A stretch of DNA of 29,684 nt from a virus: the IMG/VR virus record IMGVR_UViG_3300047557_000495, positions 1-29,684 of that record; one strand, given 5' to 3'. This document shows, piece by piece, positions 23,358 through 29,150 of the stretch. Under the pieces are notes generated by a model, which saw only the letters and a list, made by a program, of their open reading frames with translations, had not been told where the DNA came from and did not search any database. Numbering within the stretch: position 1 is the stretch's first letter; every line of letters starts with the position of its first letter. A program made the position numbers and the translations under genes.

Positions 23358-23387
23358 CAACTCTAACTCATACCATCAAATACCATG
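23358..23387 (+). promoter_or_regulatory. G-free leader ending AATACC before ATG
   Basis: The region before the start at 23385 has no G for more than 25 bases, no Shine-Dalgarno sequence and ends CATCAAATACC. The 15-base sequence CCATCAAATACCATG occurs identically at 23664-23678 before another start. This looks like a conserved unstructured translation initiation leader. Confidence 0.5.
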
Positions 23388-23642
23388 ACTAAGGACACAA
23401 ACATTACGGTTCAACTCCCCACCGAAATTTCATATTGGGGATCAGATTGCCGCGAGCAAGATATTGATCGCATCTTGAGCAACCTCGAAACCATGATTGA
23501 AAGAGAGTTTTCGGAAACTCCTTATCGAATACTTTTTGAGCGCACAATGACACCGATTGGATCTGGGATTCACGGAGAATGCGAGACGGCGGTTCTTGAG
23601 GTTAGAGTTTTTATTGAGGAGAACTGGATGAACGCACTTTGA
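23385..23642 (+). CDS. 85-residue unknown protein
   Basis: The frame starts MTKDTNITVQLPTEISYWGSD, followed by a helix (REQDIDRILSNLETMIEREF), a strand (YRILFER) and a last AVLEVRVFIEENW strand. The alpha/beta pattern, small size and acid-rich content fit small phage inhibitors or anti-host factors, but I recognise no family. Its G-free leader suggests a start not relying on Shine-Dalgarno pairing. AT content is higher than in the structural genes. Confidence 0.6.
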   Translation: MTKDTNITVQLPTEISYWGSDCREQDIDRILSNLETMIEREFSETPYRILFERTMTPIGSGIHGECETAVLEVRVFIEENWMNAL

Positions 23643-23678
23643 ACAATCAACACCCATCAACACCCATCAAATACCATG
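23642..23678 (+). promoter_or_regulatory. G-free leader with tandem decamer
   Basis: A 36-base G-free leader holds two exact tandem copies of CACCCATCAA (23651-23660 and 23661-23670) and ends AATACCATG at the next gene start. The end is identical to the leader at 23373-23387. A recent short duplication or a functional unstructured element would both explain this. Confidence 0.5.
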
Positions 23679-23870
23679 AAGTACCATTGCAAAGACAAAG
23701 ACAATAAGACGCTTTCGATACATCGAAGCATTGAAGAAGCGCACCGTGCGCTCAACGTATGGAATCATACCCGAGAGCTTGTTTGGATCGCAGATCAGAC
23801 CGGAAGACTGCTGACAGCCGACGAAGTGTTTCAATCCATTGCCGCCGTTTGGCTGAAAGGTCTCCGATGA
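23676..23870 (+). CDS. 64-residue unknown protein
   Basis: It begins MKYHCKDKDNKTLSIHRSIEEA and continues as helices with HRALNVWNHTRELVWIADQTG and LLTADEVFQSIAAVWLKG. Trp-rich small proteins of this style are seen in phage early regions, with unknown purpose. Its stop overlaps the endolysin ATG (ATGA) and supplies that gene's AAAGG ribosome site, so the two are coupled. Confidence 0.6.
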   Translation: MKYHCKDKDNKTLSIHRSIEEAHRALNVWNHTRELVWIADQTGRLLTADEVFQSIAAVWLKGLR

Positions 23871-24193
23871 ATCTTGGGCCTTTGATCGCGGCTCTGATCA
23901 CTGTGGAGTCCAACGGCAATGACATGGCAATCGGAGATGGTGGGCGAGCGATTGGCGCGTTGCAGATCCACAAGAGCGTTGTGATCGACGCTAACCGCAT
24001 CGCTGGCACCAGCTACACCCACCAGCAGATGACCAATCGCGTTGCTGCTCGTCGAGTTTGCGAGATCTATCTGAGCCGATACGCTGCGGGAAAGACCAAT
24101 GAAGAAGCGGCTAGAATTTGGAACGGTGGCCCGACTGGTCACCGGAAGTCAGCGACCACTACCTATTGGAACAAAGTCAAAAAGCACCTGTGA
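23867..24193 (+). CDS. Endolysin, lytic transglycosylase-like
   Basis: The 108-residue protein has the compact lysozyme-like plan of phage endolysins: Glu14 in ITVESNGND as the probable catalytic acid, GDGGRAIGALQIHKSVV, then a helix ending YLSRYA and IWNGGPTG. No signal peptide or long membrane segment is present, so release depends on a holin. The candidate holins are far away at 10130-10482, so the lysis genes are split. ATGA overlap with the upstream gene and an AAAGGT site support the start. An alternative longer frame from 23759 would run through the previous gene and is unlikely. Confidence 0.8.
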   Translation: MNLGPLIAALITVESNGNDMAIGDGGRAIGALQIHKSVVIDANRIAGTSYTHQQMTNRVAARRVCEIYLSRYAAGKTNEEAARIWNGGPTGHRKSATTTYWNKVKKHL

Positions 24194-24327
24194 AATCAAA
24201 GACCGTATTCATCACTGAGACAACGCACGTTCGATTGAAAGAATTGTGCAAACGAGAAGGACTCAAAATGAACCATGCAATTGACCGAATCATCCGCGAG
24301 TGGATGGACAAGAAGGAGTCGAAATGA
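24190..24327 (+). CDS. Ribbon-helix-helix protein
   Basis: GTG 24190 overlaps the endolysin stop (GTGA), giving 45 residues. KSKTVFITETTHVRLKELCKREGLKMNHAIDRIIREW has a beta strand followed by two helices, the plan of CopG/Arc-type DNA-binding dimers. It is very short, as are many phage RHH repressors. It could control this small-gene operon or a host promoter. A longer reading from 24118 would overlap the endolysin and is less likely. Confidence 0.65.
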   Translation: MKSKTVFITETTHVRLKELCKREGLKMNHAIDRIIREWMDKKESK

Positions 24328-24539
24328 GCGATACACCACGCATGAAAGCAGCGCAGATGGCTGCAATGGAGCATATGACTGGAGACGTTTACCGTGTCGG
24401 TTGCGACATCGAACGCAAACTCAACGCGGCCAACGAGCGCATCAATCGGCTGGAGGAGGCGTGTCGCGATATGGTGTCAGAAGAAGACACCTACATACGT
24501 CTGCAAACGTGGATTAAAGCCAAGGAGGCCAAGCCGTGA
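24324..24539 (+). CDS. Coiled-coil small protein
   Basis: AAGGAG six bases upstream of ATG 24324 fixes the start. The 71-residue protein has a long helix with heptad-like pattern (CDIERKLNAANERINRLEEACRDM) and an acid-base tail. Short helical proteins of this type are common in phage early operons, often as partners of neighbours. Overlaps of four bases at both ends tie it to the same operon. No family is recognised. Confidence 0.65.
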   Translation: MSDTPRMKAAQMAAMEHMTGDVYRVGCDIERKLNAANERINRLEEACRDMVSEEDTYIRLQTWIKAKEAKP

Positions 24540-24730
24540 GTCTCGAAGAACAACTACGAAATGACGCTCAGTCACTTCGAGAAGTGGGGTGGTTCAACCG
24601 CGCAATAATGATGGACGCAGCAGCTAACGAGATTCAGAAACTGAACAACCGCATCACCCAACTAGAGCGAGAGAACGACGCCATGCGAGCCGATCTGCTG
24701 CTGTGGGAAAAGGAGGATGTAAAGCCATGA
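24536..24730 (+). CDS. Second coiled-coil small protein
   Basis: It starts with GTG after an AAGGAGG site. The 64-residue sequence has two helices: EEQLRNDAQSLREVGW and a strongly heptad-like QKLNNRITQLERENDAMRADLL. Its first half (LRNDAQSLREVGWFNRAIMMDAAANEIQKL) resembles small phage proteins with unknown function found near coiled-coil neighbours. It may pair with the preceding protein. Confidence 0.65.
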   Translation: MSLEEQLRNDAQSLREVGWFNRAIMMDAAANEIQKLNNRITQLERENDAMRADLLLWEKEDVKP

Positions 24731-24912
24731 ACCAGAAAGTTAATACCTCGTTTGAGCTAGATTATAAGACTCTAACACTATTGCAGAAAGAAGCAGAGAA
24801 ACTCGGCTTCAAATCTTGGGGAGCATATCTCCGACACGTCCTAGATTTCCACGTCCTAACATTCCATCCAGAACTATTCAATGAGCATACTGAAAACACT
24901 CGGACTCACTAA
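24727..24912 (+). CDS. Probable ribbon-helix-helix protein
   Basis: ATG 24727 overlaps the previous stop; AAGGAGG lies 11 bases upstream. The 61-residue sequence SFELDYKTLTLLQKEAEKLGFKSWGAYLRHVLDFH has a strand and two helices in the spacing of RHH regulators, although it is less clear than the protein at 24190. It overlaps the next gene by 32 bases in another frame. A DNA-binding role is inferred. Confidence 0.55.
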   Translation: MNQKVNTSFELDYKTLTLLQKEAEKLGFKSWGAYLRHVLDFHVLTFHPELFNEHTENTRTH

Positions 24913-25159
24913 AGACGCCATTGCTAGACTCTTAGGAGTCCACAAGACCGTCCAAACGCAACCCGTTCTTACATCCAGACCGACTAAGCCAAAAAAGCGT
25001 CAGCGTGGGCGTCCAGTTGGGCGTAGAATCGACCAGTCAATTGTGGAGGCTGTCAGGTCAGCCCATGAGACATTCACAGTACGAGAATTGTCCAAGAAGT
25101 ATGGAGTCTCGCCTTACTGGGTAATGATGGTCCGCAAAGGTAAGTTGCGGAAAGATTAA
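24881..25159 (+). CDS. HTH protein with basic linker
   Basis: The 92-residue protein has an N-terminal helix (ILKTLGLTKDAIARLLGV), a basic Arg/Lys/Pro linker with KKRQRGRPVGRR that is AT-hook-like, and a C-terminal helix-turn-helix (FTVRELSKKYGVSPYWVMMVRKGK). This resembles resolvase- and transposase-type HTH ends. The start is in-frame at ATG 24881 within the preceding gene. It is the last gene before a short non-coding gap, so it may regulate the next unit. Confidence 0.65.
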   Translation: MSILKTLGLTKDAIARLLGVHKTVQTQPVLTSRPTKPKKRQRGRPVGRRIDQSIVEAVRSAHETFTVRELSKKYGVSPYWVMMVRKGKLRKD

Positions 25160-25181
25160 CACTGCACCGAGCGAGTGTGTC

Positions 25182-25211
25182 TTGATTGAGCGTTACGCTT
25201 ATGCTTATTAA
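25182..25211 (+). promoter_or_regulatory. Possible sigma70-type promoter
   Basis: TTGATT is followed after 18 bases by TATTAA, in a short gap just before the phosphoesterase GTG. The match is modest and the downstream distance to the start codon is very short, leaving almost no leader. I list it because the adjacent gene has no other visible signal. Confidence 0.3.
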
Positions 25212-25216
25212 CCATT

Positions 25217-25966
25217 GTGAACATCACACAGCGCCGCCGCCGAGTCATGGCGGTTGGTTGCAGCCATGGGAACCGAGCCAATCAAGATGCGCTCGCTGCG
25301 GTCTTGCTCTTCCGAGAGAGATTCAAACCAGACGAGTTGATTCATCTGGGAGACGCCTATGATCTTGCATCGTTGCGGTCCGGTTCACTCCGCGACCCTC
25401 AAGACTCGGACCAAGCCGATGACTATCTCGACGATATCCAAGAGGGGGCCAAGTTCCTAGACGAACTTCGACCAACGGTGTTCACGATTGGGAACCATGA
25501 CGAGCGAGCCAAGAAGTATCTGAACCATCACAACGCTGTTGTGCGCGGATTCGCAGAGGCTGTATGGGAACGAATGATAAAACCAATTGAGAAACACTGC
25601 CACACATTCATCAAACACAATGACTGCCATGACAGATCGTTTTACAAGTTGGGCGGATTTCGATGGGGACATGGAGTCCTGTTTGGTGAGAACTTCCTTC
25701 GTGACTCCGCTGAGACTTTTGGCAACTGCGTTGTGGCTCATGCTCACAGAGCAGGTCAAGCGACTGGTCGAACGATGGGAAATCCGATGGGCTTTTGCTG
25801 CGGTACTTTGGCAGATGTTCCTGCAATGGATTACTCGGGGAAACGACGATCAACCCTAGCATGGTCCCACGGGATCGTGTTTGGTGAATACACCGACGAC
25901 GACGCTCAACTCTACCTCCACCAATGGCCTCAGAACGAACAGAATTGGCACCTGCCGAGCTTCTAA
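25217..25966 (+). CDS. Calcineurin-like metallophosphoesterase
   Basis: The 249-residue protein has the five motifs of this hydrolase superfamily: GCSHGN (14-19), HLGDAYD (43-49, GDxxD-like), IGNHDE (91-96), WGHG (150-153) and VVAHAHR (172-178, standing for GHxH). The first motif normally reads DxH; here Cys15 replaces the Asp. Substrates of phage members include DNA 3' or 5' ends, cyclic nucleotides and phosphoproteins. The C-terminus is Trp-rich. Start at GTG 25217; ATG 25247 is an alternative that removes the first 10 residues. It overlaps the next gene by 43 bases. Confidence 0.85.
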   Translation: MNITQRRRRVMAVGCSHGNRANQDALAAVLLFRERFKPDELIHLGDAYDLASLRSGSLRDPQDSDQADDYLDDIQEGAKFLDELRPTVFTIGNHDERAKKYLNHHNAVVRGFAEAVWERMIKPIEKHCHTFIKHNDCHDRSFYKLGGFRWGHGVLFGENFLRDSAETFGNCVVAHAHRAGQATGRTMGNPMGFCCGTLADVPAMDYSGKRRSTLAWSHGIVFGEYTDDDAQLYLHQWPQNEQNWHLPSF

Positions 25967-26184
25967 AGCGGCTTAGGCTCGCCATAGCGAACCAACCAGA
26001 AGAAGTCCCAGACGGCTGGCATACCGCCAACCAATGGGCCGAGATCTGGAACATCACGCCAAATGCTGCTGGAATCGTTCTCTCTCGGTCAGTCCGCATC
26101 GGAGAGATGGAGTCCAAGAAGTTCCGAGTCATCTGTGGAAACCGTGGAGCTTACCCGACAACACATTACCGACAAACCCAATGA
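25924..26184 (+). CDS. Winged-HTH-like small protein
   Basis: The 86-residue sequence has a helix (PAELLKRLRLAIANQ), then GWHTANQWAEIWNITPNAAGIVLSR (a helix-turn-helix), and a beta wing KKFRVICGNRGAYPTTHY. This resembles small phage winged-HTH regulators. It overlaps the phosphoesterase end and meets the next gene by ATGA. A regulatory role at the replication operon is possible. Confidence 0.65.
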   Translation: MASERTELAPAELLKRLRLAIANQPEEVPDGWHTANQWAEIWNITPNAAGIVLSRSVRIGEMESKKFRVICGNRGAYPTTHYRQTQ

Positions 26185-26363
26185 GATTCAGATCTAAAGC
26201 CAACCAAAACGTCATCGTGGAGTTCATCTCCGAGGCCCAACTCCGCATCGGTGAGACCAAGCGGCTCTGTATCGTCTACGAGCGTGAGGGATACTTCTAC
26301 GTTCGACCGAAAGCCGAGTTCTACGACAAGTTTTGTCTGGACGAAGGACCGAAGCCGAGTTAG
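26181..26363 (+). CDS. 60-residue unknown protein
   Basis: ATGA overlap sets the start. The protein has strands (NVIVEFISEAQLRIG, TKRLCIVYEREGYFYVRPKAEF) and an acidic end. The segment resembling VYEREGYFYVRPKAEF is weakly like the DUF1653 pattern, where a Tyr-Val-Arg-Pro motif follows similar strands, but the family assignment is not firm. It sits just upstream of the initiator region. Confidence 0.55.
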   Translation: MRFRSKANQNVIVEFISEAQLRIGETKRLCIVYEREGYFYVRPKAEFYDKFCLDEGPKPS

Positions 26364-26421
26364 CAGTAAGGAGTCAGCGCGAGCCGTAGGAAGCGAGCGA
26401 GGACAAACCATACCACAAGCC

Positions 26422-26532
26422 ATGTTCAACCAATTTATCCCCATCCTTTCCGTGTACGTCGCGTTGCTTGTGCGCGAGTTCCTACCACGGACTGGATGGG
26501 GTTTCTGTTTGTTACATGATCGTAGAAACTGA
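26422..26532 (+). CDS. Possible 36-residue membrane peptide
   Basis: The frame from ATG 26422 gives MFNQFIPILSVYVALLVREF, then a short tail. One hydrophobic span is predicted at about residues 5-18. Its leader ACCACAAGCC resembles other leaders here. It overlaps the beginning of the initiator gene. No family is known, so I keep it as tentative. Confidence 0.3.
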   Translation: MFNQFIPILSVYVALLVREFLPRTGWGFCLLHDRRN

Positions 26533-27265
26533 CTTCTTAGACCATTGGAAGACGCGACTTCTAACACGTCTTCTCAACACCGAAACAGCACCAATCCACG
26601 TTCTAAGGCTCTGGTCACATTGCCAGACCCGAAAGACGAGCCGATTCCCAGAATGGAACGCTGAGATCTTGTCCGCTGTCTGCAAGTGGAACGGTGACGC
26701 CAGCACATTCTGGAACGCCATGCTCCAGACATATTGCAAGGTGGAAGACGGATGTCTGGTGGCTCACCAATGGGACGAGGTTAACGCAAGCCTCATTGCC
26801 TCTTGGTCAAATGGAGGTAAAGGAGGAAGACCAAAGAAACCCAGAGATAACCCACGGGTTAACCCAGATGACGATCAGGTTATCCCACGGGTAACCCACG
26901 GGGTAACCGATAGAGAAGAGAAGATAGATAAGATAGAAAAGACAGAGAAGACGAAGGCTCCGAAGTCGCCATGGGAGGTTGCTTTCGGTCTTGAGATGCC
27001 AGACTCGCTGAAGAATGAGGACTGCCATCAGGCAGCCCTCCTTTGGCTTCAGTACAAGTCCGAGATGCGTCAGGGATACAAGAAGACGGGACTTAGCGCA
27101 TCGCTGACCAAATGGGCTAATGAGTTCTCACCACAAGAGTTTCCGGTGATCGTTCAGCACTCAATCGCTTCTGGGTGGAAAGGTCTATTCAGACCCAAAA
27201 GCCAGCTTGAGCTTCAACCGCAATCGCAACGCACTAAGGAACTCGACTGGAGGGACAGCCTGTGA
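26516..27265 (+). CDS. Replication initiator, lambda O-like plan
   Basis: Start ATG 26516 (MIVETDFLDHWKTRLLTRLL); an upstream TTG-type frame from 26468 looks unnatural. The 249-residue protein has an N-terminal domain (1-100), helical and Trp-rich, with AEILSAVCKWNGDASTFWNAM as a probable winged-HTH core. A basic GGKGGRPKK linker follows, then a disordered region encoded by iteron-like repeats (about 111-131) and a KIEK-rich segment. The C-terminal domain (160-225) carries ALLWLQYKSEMRQGYKK and SLTKWANEF. DNA-binding N-terminus, repeat-encoding linker, C-terminus and a DnaB gene downstream is the arrangement of lambda O with its origin. It overlaps the helicase by GTGA. Confidence 0.75.
   Translation: MIVETDFLDHWKTRLLTRLLNTETAPIHVLRLWSHCQTRKTSRFPEWNAEILSAVCKWNGDASTFWNAMLQTYCKVEDGCLVAHQWDEVNASLIASWSNGGKGGRPKKPRDNPRVNPDDDQVIPRVTHGVTDREEKIDKIEKTEKTKAPKSPWEVAFGLEMPDSLKNEDCHQAALLWLQYKSEMRQGYKKTGLSASLTKWANEFSPQEFPVIVQHSIASGWKGLFRPKSQLELQPQSQRTKELDWRDSL
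26846..26908 (+). repeat. Iteron-like repeats, candidate replication origin
   Basis: Three CCCACGGG cores start at 26851, 26884 and 26895, with flanks like ATAACCC before and GTTAACCC or GTAACCC after. The first is followed by a perfect palindrome GGGTTAACCC (26856-26865). Spacings of 33 and 11 bases put the cores on the same DNA face. A purine-rich A-rich tract follows (26911-26945), which could unwind. In lambda, four iterons lie inside gene O and are followed by an AT-rich region. The repeats are inside the initiator gene and in frame, so coding repeats alone remain a possible explanation. Confidence 0.55.
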
Positions 27266-28557
27266 GCAACCCTTACTTCGCTGAAGACGACGAGTTTGGT
27301 CTGATTGGGGCTTGTCTGACTGGAACCATCGACACTTGCGCTGATGCGCTCGCTGAAGTCCGAGTCGATTGGATAGAAACCCAATCGCTGAAAGACACTT
27401 ACGAGGTCATCAAGTCGATGGCTCAACAGAACCGCGCTCCTAGCCTTCCTGAGCTTGGGAAGGAATGGAAGAAGCTGAACGGCAATCAGCCCATCCCTTT
27501 CGAAGACTGGAATCGCGCAATGGAAGTCTGCCCATCACCGGCAAACCTTCCATACTACGTCAAAGGCATTACAGAAGCCGCTCACCGTCGCCAACTGCGG
27601 CTCGCAGGAGACCGACTGATACGCGAGTCCGCTGTCCTGACCCTCCAGCCAGATCAAATCGTCTCTAATGCCGAAGCAGGACTCAGCATTGAGGTCTCTA
27701 AGGAGACGCTCTCAACCTCAAAACAGGTCGCGGGGTCATTCATCGACTCAATGCAGGAGCGATTCAGTCGAAAAGGTACGCTCTCAGGAGTGACCACTGG
27801 CTTCCATTGGCTCGACGACAAGACCGATGGCCTCCAGCATGGCGAGCTTGCGATAATTGCGGCTCGTCCATCTATAGGCAAAACAGCAATCGCAATCGCC
27901 ATCGCAGAAGCAGCAGCAGTCAAAGCCAAGATCCCGACGCTGTTCATTTCGCTTGAGATGTCGAAGGAGGCCATCTTCAGAAGATCCGTCGCTTCGTTAG
28001 GCAAAGTACCGATGCAGAACCTTAAGAGCGGCAACCTTTCAGAAGGCGATATGCGCTCTATGACTCAAGCGTCTGGAAAGCTGGCGTCTAGTCCGCTCTG
28101 GTTCTTGGATGGCTCAAGCTCTCAAAGCATCGCCAGCATCACCGCCAACATCCGTCGAGCGGTTCGTAAGCACAAAGTGCGGCTCGTCATTATCGACTAC
28201 CTCCAGAAGGTCAAAGCAGCGGAGAAGTCCGAGAAGCGCACCTATGAGGTCGCAGAGGTCAGCGGTAAGCTCAAAGACATTGCCGTGCAAACAGGAGTGG
28301 CTTTGCTGTCACTTGCACAGTTGAACCGCGAGAATGAGAAAGACAAAGGCCGACAACCTCGGCTGACTGATCTCGCAGATTCCGGTCAGATCGAACGAGA
28401 CGCTGACCTAGTAATGCTCTTAGACCGAGACCGCAAAGAAGCCAAAGGCGAAGCATCAATCGTCATTGCAAAGCAACGAGACGGAGAATGTGGCCTCGTT
28501 AAGCTCTGGTACGATGGACAGTATTGCCGCTTTGGAGAGATCGCTCCAGATACCTAA
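27262..28557 (+). CDS. dnaB: Replicative DNA helicase, DnaB family
   Basis: The 431-residue protein should unwind DNA as a hexamer. The N-terminal domain (1-150) has the DnaB-N helical pattern, ending in a linker (STSKQVAGSFIDSM). The RecA-like core has Walker A ARPSIGKTA (201-209), Walker B VIIDYL (309-314), AQLNRE (352-357), a LADSGQIERDADLVMLL stretch and KQRDGE (404-409), all in the DnaB order. GTG start in a GTGA overlap with the initiator and a GGAGG site upstream support the start. The slightly short length compared with E. coli DnaB (471) is normal for phage. It is followed by a perfect 6-4-6 dyad. Confidence 0.95.
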   Translation: MSNPYFAEDDEFGLIGACLTGTIDTCADALAEVRVDWIETQSLKDTYEVIKSMAQQNRAPSLPELGKEWKKLNGNQPIPFEDWNRAMEVCPSPANLPYYVKGITEAAHRRQLRLAGDRLIRESAVLTLQPDQIVSNAEAGLSIEVSKETLSTSKQVAGSFIDSMQERFSRKGTLSGVTTGFHWLDDKTDGLQHGELAIIAARPSIGKTAIAIAIAEAAAVKAKIPTLFISLEMSKEAIFRRSVASLGKVPMQNLKSGNLSEGDMRSMTQASGKLASSPLWFLDGSSSQSIASITANIRRAVRKHKVRLVIIDYLQKVKAAEKSEKRTYEVAEVSGKLKDIAVQTGVALLSLAQLNRENEKDKGRQPRLTDLADSGQIERDADLVMLLDRDRKEAKGEASIVIAKQRDGECGLVKLWYDGQYCRFGEIAPDT

Positions 28558-28573
28558 AACCCAACGATGGGTT
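28558..28573 (+). promoter_or_regulatory. Dyad overlapping a -35 hexamer
   Basis: AACCCA and TGGGTT with loop ACGA form a perfect 6-4-6 repeat right after the helicase stop. The right arm supplies the first two bases of TTGACA. This fits an operator that would block the following promoter. Related dyads occur at 19784 and 23012. Confidence 0.45.
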
Positions 28574-28599
28574 GACACCATAAACCAAGTCTGTAAACT
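28572..28599 (+). promoter_or_regulatory. Sigma70-type promoter candidate
   Basis: TTGACA is followed after 16 bases by TAAACT, with four of six bases of the -10 consensus. It drives the gene at 28633, which starts about 34 bases later with a G-free ACAAACACC leader. The consensus -35 is the best promoter-like element I found in the window. Confidence 0.5.
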
Positions 28600-28632
28600 G
28601 ACCCGCGACGGTACAAATCCCCCACAAACACC

Positions 28633-28920
28633 ATGCATATCGGCAAGATTGACGTTACGAAGATCGACAAGTCGTTTCTGTTTCGAGGCAAGTCTGGAAC
28701 TTATCTCGACGTTGCGCTTATCCCAAACAAGTCTGGCCGTGATCAATACGGCAATGATGGAATGATCGTTCAATCAGTGAGCAAGCAAGCCAGACAAGAA
28801 GGAAAGAAAGGTCCTATCCTTGGTAATTATGTTGATATGGACCAACGACACAGTGAGCCAAAGCAAAAGACAGTTAGTGCTAGAGATCCTATTTGTCCCG
28901 AAGATGACATTCCATTTTGA
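28633..28920 (+). CDS. ssDNA-binding-like protein with SSB acidic tip
   Basis: The 95-residue protein has an OB-like beta pattern (HIGKIDVTKIDKSFLFRGKSG, then TYLDVALIPNKSG) and an amphipathic middle (VSKQARQEGKKG). Its C-terminal octapeptide PEDDIPF is the tip that bacterial SSB uses to recruit helicases, primases and nucleases. The conserved small-phage family with this start and tail is, to my memory, uncharacterised but widespread. Proximity to DnaB suggests that it coats the unwound strand and recruits host proteins. This is inferred; the tip itself is seen directly. Confidence 0.7.
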   Translation: MHIGKIDVTKIDKSFLFRGKSGTYLDVALIPNKSGRDQYGNDGMIVQSVSKQARQEGKKGPILGNYVDMDQRHSEPKQKTVSARDPICPEDDIPF

Positions 28921-28942
28921 TATACAATAACCATTTAATACC

Positions 28943-29149
28943 ATGACTAACACCGAGACGTTCTGGGAAGACCCAGAGACCGACACTCCGCGCTGCGACC
29001 AAGAGCTTCGACGTATTGAGAAGCAATATCCAGAGTCACTTGTCTTCTTGGTTATGCACTTTGCTCGTAAGTTAGAGCGCGAGACCAACGTTCAGCGTCG
29101 TCGTATCTATGAGCTTGAGGAAGAACTGGAACGTCTCACTGGCTGCTAA
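28943..29149 (+). CDS. 68-residue coiled-coil protein
   Basis: MTNTETFWEDPETDTPRCDQE is an acidic beginning, followed by helices (LRRIEKQYPESLVFLVMHFARKLE, TNVQRRRIYELEEELERL). The last is a clear coiled coil. The start uses a G-free leader ending TTTAATACC and no Shine-Dalgarno. It lies one base before the next gene. Function is unknown. Confidence 0.65.
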   Translation: MTNTETFWEDPETDTPRCDQELRRIEKQYPESLVFLVMHFARKLERETNVQRRRIYELEEELERLTGC

Positions 29150-29150
29150 C

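Noticed and set aside
23651-23670. Tandem decamer as a CRISPR or iteron array
   Set aside because: Two adjacent 10-base copies without spacers are not CRISPR; the location is a translation leader rather than an origin.
25182-25211. Strong early promoter before the phosphoesterase
   Set aside because: The -10 is weak and the start codon follows too closely, so it is kept only as a low-confidence feature.
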